A DNA stretch of 11,178 bases from Larix sibirica. Lineage: Eukaryota; Streptophyta; Pinopsida; Pinales; Pinaceae. Shown here one piece after another: positions 7,359 to 11,178 of the stretch; position 1 is the stretch's first letter, and the number at the start of each line of letters is the position of its first letter. Where the stretch lies: positions 1-11,178 of the forward strand of contig NWUY0300123484.1 of the NCBI GenBank assembly GCA_004151065.3, in the 5' to 3' direction. A program made the translations under genes and the position numbers. Below the pieces are notes generated by a model. It was given only the letters and a program-made list of their open reading frames with translations, was not told the origin of the DNA and did not search any database.

Positions 7359-7746
7359 TACGGTGAATCGACAAGCAATCCTACCAAATCCCACTATAAC
7401 ATATTATGTGGTCTTAGATAATTTTTGGAATTTAATAAAAAATGTGACACTAACTCTTTTTAAAGATTAAAGGACTATCGTGAATTGACAACAAATCTTA
7501 CCAAATCTCACAACAATCTAACCAAATCCACAATAACATATTATGTTTAAATATTAAAGGACTATGGTGAATTGAAAAGAAATCTTACCAAATCCCACGA
7601 CAATCTTACCAAATCCATTGTAACATATTATGTGGTCGTGGATGACTTGGAATTTACTATAAAATATGACACTAACTTATTTTTTAAGTGTGAAGGACTA
7701 TGGTGAATTGACATAAAATCTTAGCAAATCCCACTTGTAACATATT
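7359..7746. repeat. Rearranged satellite units with inverted core
   Basis: Four variant units follow the regular array. In each, the core (the block with TGTTATAGTGGGATTTGGT to TCAATTCACC) is present as its reverse complement: about 7362-7405, 7479-7543, 7566-7630 and 7701-7746, seen as GGTGAATTGA then ACCAAATCCCACTATAACAT. The flanking blocks between them, GAATTTAATAAAAAATGTGA and CTAACTCTTTTTAAAGATTA, keep the direct orientation. Two units also carry a doubled ACCAAATCC segment. The result is a boundary zone in which part of the monomer flipped and was then amplified. Confidence 0.8.
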
Positions 7747-8065
7747 CTAGTCGTCTTCATGGATGATTTAGTCATATTCTAGTCGTATTATTCAACTATG
7801 TAATCCTTTCCTTTTTTGGGATTAAGTTTCATTTTGCATACTTGTTAAATCTTTTTCTTTATTTCTTTTAACTTCAGTCCATATCTCGCCATCTAACTTA
7901 GTTTGATCGTTCATCACGATTGGAATCATTTCTACTGTTTGAAATCTCAGAAGGGATTGATTCTTTTCCACTATGATCCAAATGCTTGTGTATGATTTCC
8001 TTCATCTTTCACTTTGATCAAAGGTATTTGTGTATCCCTTTTTGGGAATATGAGTACATTGTACT
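7747..8065. other. Unannotated stretch right of the satellite
   Basis: No gene is supported. A short direct repeat, CATATTCTAGTCGT, spans the edge of the satellite (about 7741 and 7773). The rest is T-rich sequence without recognisable domains. Confidence 0.4.
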
Positions 8066-8132
8066 ATGGATTTGATTAATGATTCATCGTCTCTCTAAAG
8101 CATTACTTCTTGGCATCTATTCAATTTTTTTT
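8066..8132 (+). repeat. Diverged duplication, copy 1
   Basis: Aligns with 8189-8255 at a spacing of 123 bases. The shared blocks are GGATTTGATTAATGATTC against GGATTTGATTGATAATTC, and CTTCTTGGCATCTATTCAA against CTTCTTGGAATCTATTCAA. Translated in the frame of copy 2, this copy gives MDLINDSSSL and then loses frame, whereas copy 2 stays open. Confidence 0.6.
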
Positions 8133-8445
8133 AATCCTCCCTTCTCGACATAGTTGTTTGGGTGTCTTATTGCTTCAATTAGATGTTTCTTTGGATTTGA
8201 TTGATAATTCTTATCTATCTGAAGCAGTGCTTCTTGGAATCTATTCAAATCTTTCTTTTGAAGAGTGCCTTCTTTTGAATCATGTATTTTCATTCAGTGA
8301 CATGACTACATGCAAGACACTAACTGAGGACATGTCGTTGAACATGGTGTATGGACAAGAAGTATTTACTTTGCCAAGCTCCTTTGAAAACTTGAACCAG
8401 TACCTGCAAGACAAAGGCATAGATATCAACATCACCAATGTATGA
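8110..8445 (+). pseudogene. Unrecognised gene-like open frame (possible gene fragment)
   Basis: An open frame of 111 codons whose central and C-terminal part (from about residue 26) looks like a real protein: VSLDLIDNSYLSEAVLLG, then FEECLLLNHVFSFSDMTTCK, then EVFTLPSSFENLNQYLQDKG. Acidic and hydrophobic residues alternate in a way that suits helices, and there is no transmembrane run. The first 25 or so residues come from the T-rich spacer between two diverged copies of one segment (8066-8132, 8189-8255) and are probably not original coding sequence. The frame ends INITNV then TGA. No family is recognised and no start signal is convincing. It lies about 200 bases upstream of the LINE relic on the same strand, but its peptide is not LINE-like. 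It is probably an exon fragment of a host gene, and it could be a chance frame. Confidence 0.3.
8189..8255 (+). repeat. Diverged duplication, copy 2
   Basis: Partner of 8066-8132. It lies inside the open frame 8110-8445 and encodes LDLIDNSYLSEAVLLGIYSN. The match of its translation with copy 1 (MDLINDSSSL) suggests that the duplicated segment was coding. Confidence 0.6.
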
Positions 8446-8654
8446 GACAATTAAAACTTTCTTATAAGCTTCCAACCATCAAATACAAGGCTCACATCTA
8501 AGCTATAAATTGTGCTAGAAGAAATTGTAGGCCAAACTTTCTATGATGTTGTTGGCATGGAGGTTAGTGCATATAAATATTGCTTCTTTTACCATTGTCA
8601 ATATCCAGGTTTGAAGGACCAGATCGGTTTACTCTCCCATATCAAATGAAATAA

Positions 8655-10495
8655 ATTGGTTGTGGGCTTAATTATTTGGGGTTTATTCTGAATCCAAATG
8701 GTTACACTTTAACTGATTGGCATTGGCTCATAAAGAAAGTGCAGAGAAGACTTAATACTTGGGCTTTAAAATTACTGTCTTGGGGAGGACAAATCACTTT
8801 GCTCAGTTCTATGTTACCGAGTATACCGTTGTTTTGGTTCCCCCTTTTTATGATTCCTCAAGTTGTTATTAATACCTTGAGAAAGATTTTCTTCCAATTT
8901 CTTTGGGTCGGAAGAACAAGCATCTTCAAGTACCATCTTGCTTCTTGGGATGACCTTTCTCGACCTAAACATTTGAATGGCTAGGGCATTAAATATATGC
9001 ATGCTTTCAATTTATCACTGTGTGCAAAGTTTCTATGGCGTATTTTTTTTTACACTAGACTTTGGGGAAAGTGGTAAGAGCAAAGTATTTCAACAAAATG
9101 TCTCCTACCTATTGGATTCAAAACAATAAAAAACTTCCTTGTGGATCTTTCCTTTGGAGGAGTTTACTTAAATCTTTTCCGATTATAAATCACGCCATTT
9201 GTTGGTATGTGGGGTGGGGACCCAAATCTATGTGGGAATAGACCCTGTGGTTGGGCTTGACCCAGATTTTAAGCTTTCTGCAGATCTTATTTTAGTTTTA
9301 CACAGGCGAAATATTTTTGTCCTGAAGCAGGCTGCCTGTCTTCAGAATGGTGCTATTAAACATTGGTTTTCTATGTCGAATATTCAGATAGACCTGGGTC
9401 ATCATCCAGAATGGGAGTGGTATGTGAATAACTTAAATCATGATGGAATTGTGCTATCTCATGAGGAGAACAAACTTATTTGGTATTATCACACTTCGAT
9501 GGGCATGGTCACTGCCAGCCTTTGCTACTCTTGCTTGATGGATACGATCGTTGATAGTGTTCCGAACTGGTGGTCAGAGATGATCTGGACTGTCAAATGT
9601 CCCCTGAAAATTAGATGTTTTTTCTGGTTAGTGCTACAAAATAAGATCCTTACCTGGAAGAATCTTGTTAAGTGAATTTTCATTGGCCCTAGATGTTGCA
9701 TGCTATGTTTCGCTGCATTGGAAGAAGTTGATCACTTATTTGTGAATTGTAGTTTTTTTCAATCCATTTGGAAGGAGTTGGAACGATTTTGTAATTTCCA
9801 CTTTATTTGGACTCGATCTACTTTTGAGGGTAATTTAAAACTTTGGTTTGATATCCATCCTGAGATTCTTGCACTTATTTGCTATGCAGTGTGGGAAGTG
9901 TGGAAAGCTCGCAATAGGTTTATTTTTCAGAATCAGAAAGCTTTTGGTCATTTTCTCGATTCGCGGATCTCCAGATATGAGTTAGAAAAAAGTGCCTCTC
10001 GTCTTTCGAAGAGCAATATGATAAAACCTTTCTCTGAATTGGATCATTCTTTTCCTCTGGGGTATTTTGATGGGGCAACTCAATCTAGACTATGTGGAGG
10101 TTGGATGATCCTAAAACTCACTCCTGACCATACTTATTATCTTTTTCTAAAAGTTGGCAATGGTACTAATACTAGAGCAGAGCTCATTACTCTATTGGGC
10201 CTATTATGGTTCACTAGACTCAAGGGCATCCATACCTTACATATTTTTGGAGACTCCCTTTGTGTGATCAATTGGGCTTGTGGTAGAGATGCTTTACACA
10301 CGGTGATGTTGGAGGGTTGGTTGAAGTGTATCTCCATGCTCATTTCAGATTTATCCTCCATCACTTTCTTTCACATACTCAGATGAAATAGATACTCTCT
10401 CAAAGAGACTTTTGGGTCCTATGGATGGCACTATCTTCTTGGAAGAATTCAGAGATGAAACTCTAACCAGTTCAGATACTCTTCAATTTTACTGA
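8655..10495 (+). pseudogene. LINE ORF2 C-terminal pseudogene: RT thumb/connection, zf-RVT, RNase H
   Basis: Reverse transcriptase C-terminal part at 8658-9220: NYLGFILNPNGYTLTDW, then VQRRLNTWALKLLSWGGQ, then FNLSLCAKFLWR. The zf-RVT region is at about 9560-9760: IWTVKCPLKIRCFFWLVLQ, then Cys 9697, Cys 9706, His 9733, Cys 9748 (C-x2-C-x8-H-x4-C). RNase H is at about 10060-10440: Asp 10069 (YFDGA), Glu 10180 (TRAEL), Asp 10252 (FGDS), and a last Asp 10391 (EIDTLSKR) in a shifted frame. Breaks: TAG at 8982-8984 in place of the Trp of the usual GGWGI; a lost G near 9072 (KWV-RAKYF); a net one-base loss in 9211-9220 (WYVG..GTQI); TGA at 9673-9675 where Arg or Lys is usual; and a frame change at about 10381-10385. 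After the last change the tail reads on to TGA at 10493-10495 as LLGPMDGTIFLEEFRD and further residues. Confidence 0.88.
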
Positions 10496-10731
10496 ATGGA
10501 GTTCTCTGACATGTATAGACAGTGGTTATATTTCTCTTTTGGTCATATGTTAAGAACTTTTGTCAATATGTTGGATGTCTTTAGTTGGGTTACTACATCT
10601 TTTTTAGTCTCTGTATGAGCGTTGTTACCTTTTGGTTATCATCTAAGGAGCTTTCCCTTCTTGATAGCTTGTATATTTTGATACAAATTTTCTATAATAA
10701 TAAAATTTGGTTTTTTTTCGATATGAAAAAA
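10496..10731 (+). other. LINE 3' untranslated region and A tail
   Basis: T-rich sequence without a conserved frame. It holds a polyadenylation-like AATAAAA at about 10700-10706, then GGTTTTTTTTCGATATG and a short A run at 10726-10731. The 78-codon open frame that starts inside it (10585) is an artefact of T-rich sequence and crosses the element's end. Confidence 0.6.
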
Positions 10732-10800
10732 CACCTCAAGAACATTTTGAAACTTTACTATCCTCATAAAAGCCCACATAACCCCACCCTTATATTTAAT

Positions 10801-10880
10801 TACGCCGAAGGCGTATATTAAGGGGTCGGCTCCCCTCAGCCTTTCGTTGTCTTTCGATGGCCTATGGAGAGCCGCCCCTT
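10801..10880. repeat. GC-rich inverted-repeat cluster
   Basis: Nested dyads in an otherwise AT-rich flank. TACGCC-GAA-GGCGTA at 10801-10815 is a perfect 6-bp stem with a 3-base loop. AAGGGGTCGGCTC (10820-10832) pairs with GAGCCGCCCCTT (10869-10880) apart from one unpaired T, enclosing 36 bases. GGGG-TCGGCT-CCCC (10822-10835) is an alternative short stem. CTTTCG occurs twice in the loop (10841, 10851). The upstream CCCTTATATTTAATTACGCC also partly mirrors GGCGTATATTAAGGGG. The base composition is unlike the surroundings. No transposon end, terminator or known regulatory element is recognised. Confidence 0.65.
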
Positions 10881-11178
10881 GTCATCAATCAACAAACACT
10901 AATAGTCCACTTTAATACGAGAACACAACGATTGTCTTTAATATGATACAACGTCTACAGTTTCATAAGGTCATATGGGAGCCATCCACATGTCATTGCT
11001 AGCATCCGTTCAGACGTAGAAAACCCACAACCTTCCACGCACTGAAACACTTGAACTCCCCATAGCATATCGTATTCATTCCATTTATTTTCCTTTTCAA
11101 TCCATCAGTGTTACATACAACCTGTTTAACCAGAATGCATTGCCATACTCATTTTTTGTTGTTGCTGGTATTAAGAAT
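10881..11178. other. Unannotated right flank
   Basis: Mixed-composition sequence with no open frame of note on either strand, no recognised repeat and no RNA gene. It is less A/T-rich than the satellite and could belong to a promoter or another old repeat continuing past the window. Confidence 0.4.

Larger units (their letters stand above)
8655..10731 (+). mobile_element. LINE (non-LTR retrotransposon) relic, 5'-truncated
   Basis: This is the 3' part of a plant LINE, covering the end of ORF2 and the 3' UTR. The coding remains start near 8658 with NYLGFILNPNG, after the position where the catalytic reverse transcriptase palm would lie. No endonuclease or YADD-type motif is seen upstream, so the copy is 5'-truncated, as is usual for LINEs. 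The 3' UTR runs from 10496 and has AATAATAAAATTT at about 10697-10709, a T8 run and GATATG, ending in six A at 10726-10731. No matching target-site duplication could be found around the ends, so the left limit is approximate. The element could once have mobilised SINEs, but this copy encodes no working protein. Confidence 0.88.

Noticed and set aside
5634-7746. CRISPR-like array, because of the regular spacing of a conserved block
   Set aside because: The whole 96-bp unit is repeated, including what would be spacers. This is a eukaryotic satellite with no unique spacers or cas genes.
8440-8625. A spliced gene joining the 8110-8445 frame to 8609 onward (AAT|GTATGAG to ATATCCAG|G)
   Set aside because: The joined frame meets TGA at once, and the other frames give no coherent continuation, so this intron is not supported.
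8455-10760. Target-site duplication around the LINE relic
   Set aside because: The sequence after the A tail (CACCTCAAGAACATTTTG) was compared with the region upstream of 8655 and no convincing repeat was found, so none is claimed.
10585-10821. 78-codon plus-strand open frame with a hydrophobic, aromatic peptide
   Set aside because: It starts in the T-rich LINE 3' untranslated region, crosses the element's A tail and ends in the inverted-repeat cluster. It is a composition artefact, not a membrane peptide.
1-11178. A previously undescribed multi-gene system
   Set aside because: The window has no intact gene, let alone a conserved cluster. The novelty lies in repeat structure (the SINE-like unit and the inverted-core satellite units), not in a coordinated system.

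Overview
This AT-rich window looks like repeat-rich nuclear DNA of a land plant, most likely a seed plant with a large genome. Three things point that way: a three-exon universal stress protein (USP) gene relic with GT..AG introns, a plant-type LINE relic (reverse transcriptase C-terminal region, zf-RVT zinc knuckle, RNase H), and a long AT-rich satellite array. The species cannot be named from the sequence. A gymnosperm is possible but unproven. No intact protein-coding gene was found, and nothing resembles a bacterial-type operon, CRISPR array or defence system.

Layout, left to right. Positions 1-480 are AT-rich and non-coding, with a CpG-rich 14-bp palindrome at 61-74. A compact SINE-like insertion (506-640) has Pol III A and B boxes and an A-rich tail, and sits between perfect 20-bp target-site duplications (486-505 and 641-660). 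Positions 661-2498 are mostly featureless, apart from a 109-codon minus-strand open frame of unknown origin (1484-1810) and a perfect 47-bp direct repeat (1923-1969, 1993-2039). A 62-bp diverged direct repeat (2499-2560, 2941-3002) brackets about 380 bp, and an ambiguous base follows its first copy. The USP pseudogene (3939-4654) keeps its exon-intron structure but has two in-frame stops and a damaged nucleotide-binding loop. Short tandem duplications follow at 4731-4894 and 5228-5293.

The middle of the window (about 5634-7746) is a satellite array with a 96-bp monomer. It contains a higher-order duplication of about four monomers with an N exactly at the junction. Its right edge holds rearranged variant units in which the monomer core is inverted relative to its flanks.

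The right part holds an unrecognised gene-like open frame with an internal duplication (8066-8445). It is followed by a 5'-truncated, decayed LINE (about 8655-10731) broken by two nonsense changes and three frameshifts. Last come a GC-rich inverted-repeat cluster (10801-10880) and an unannotated AT-rich flank.

The window reads as intergenic heterochromatin-like sequence built by retroposition, tandem duplication and gene decay. No set of genes here can be argued to work together.
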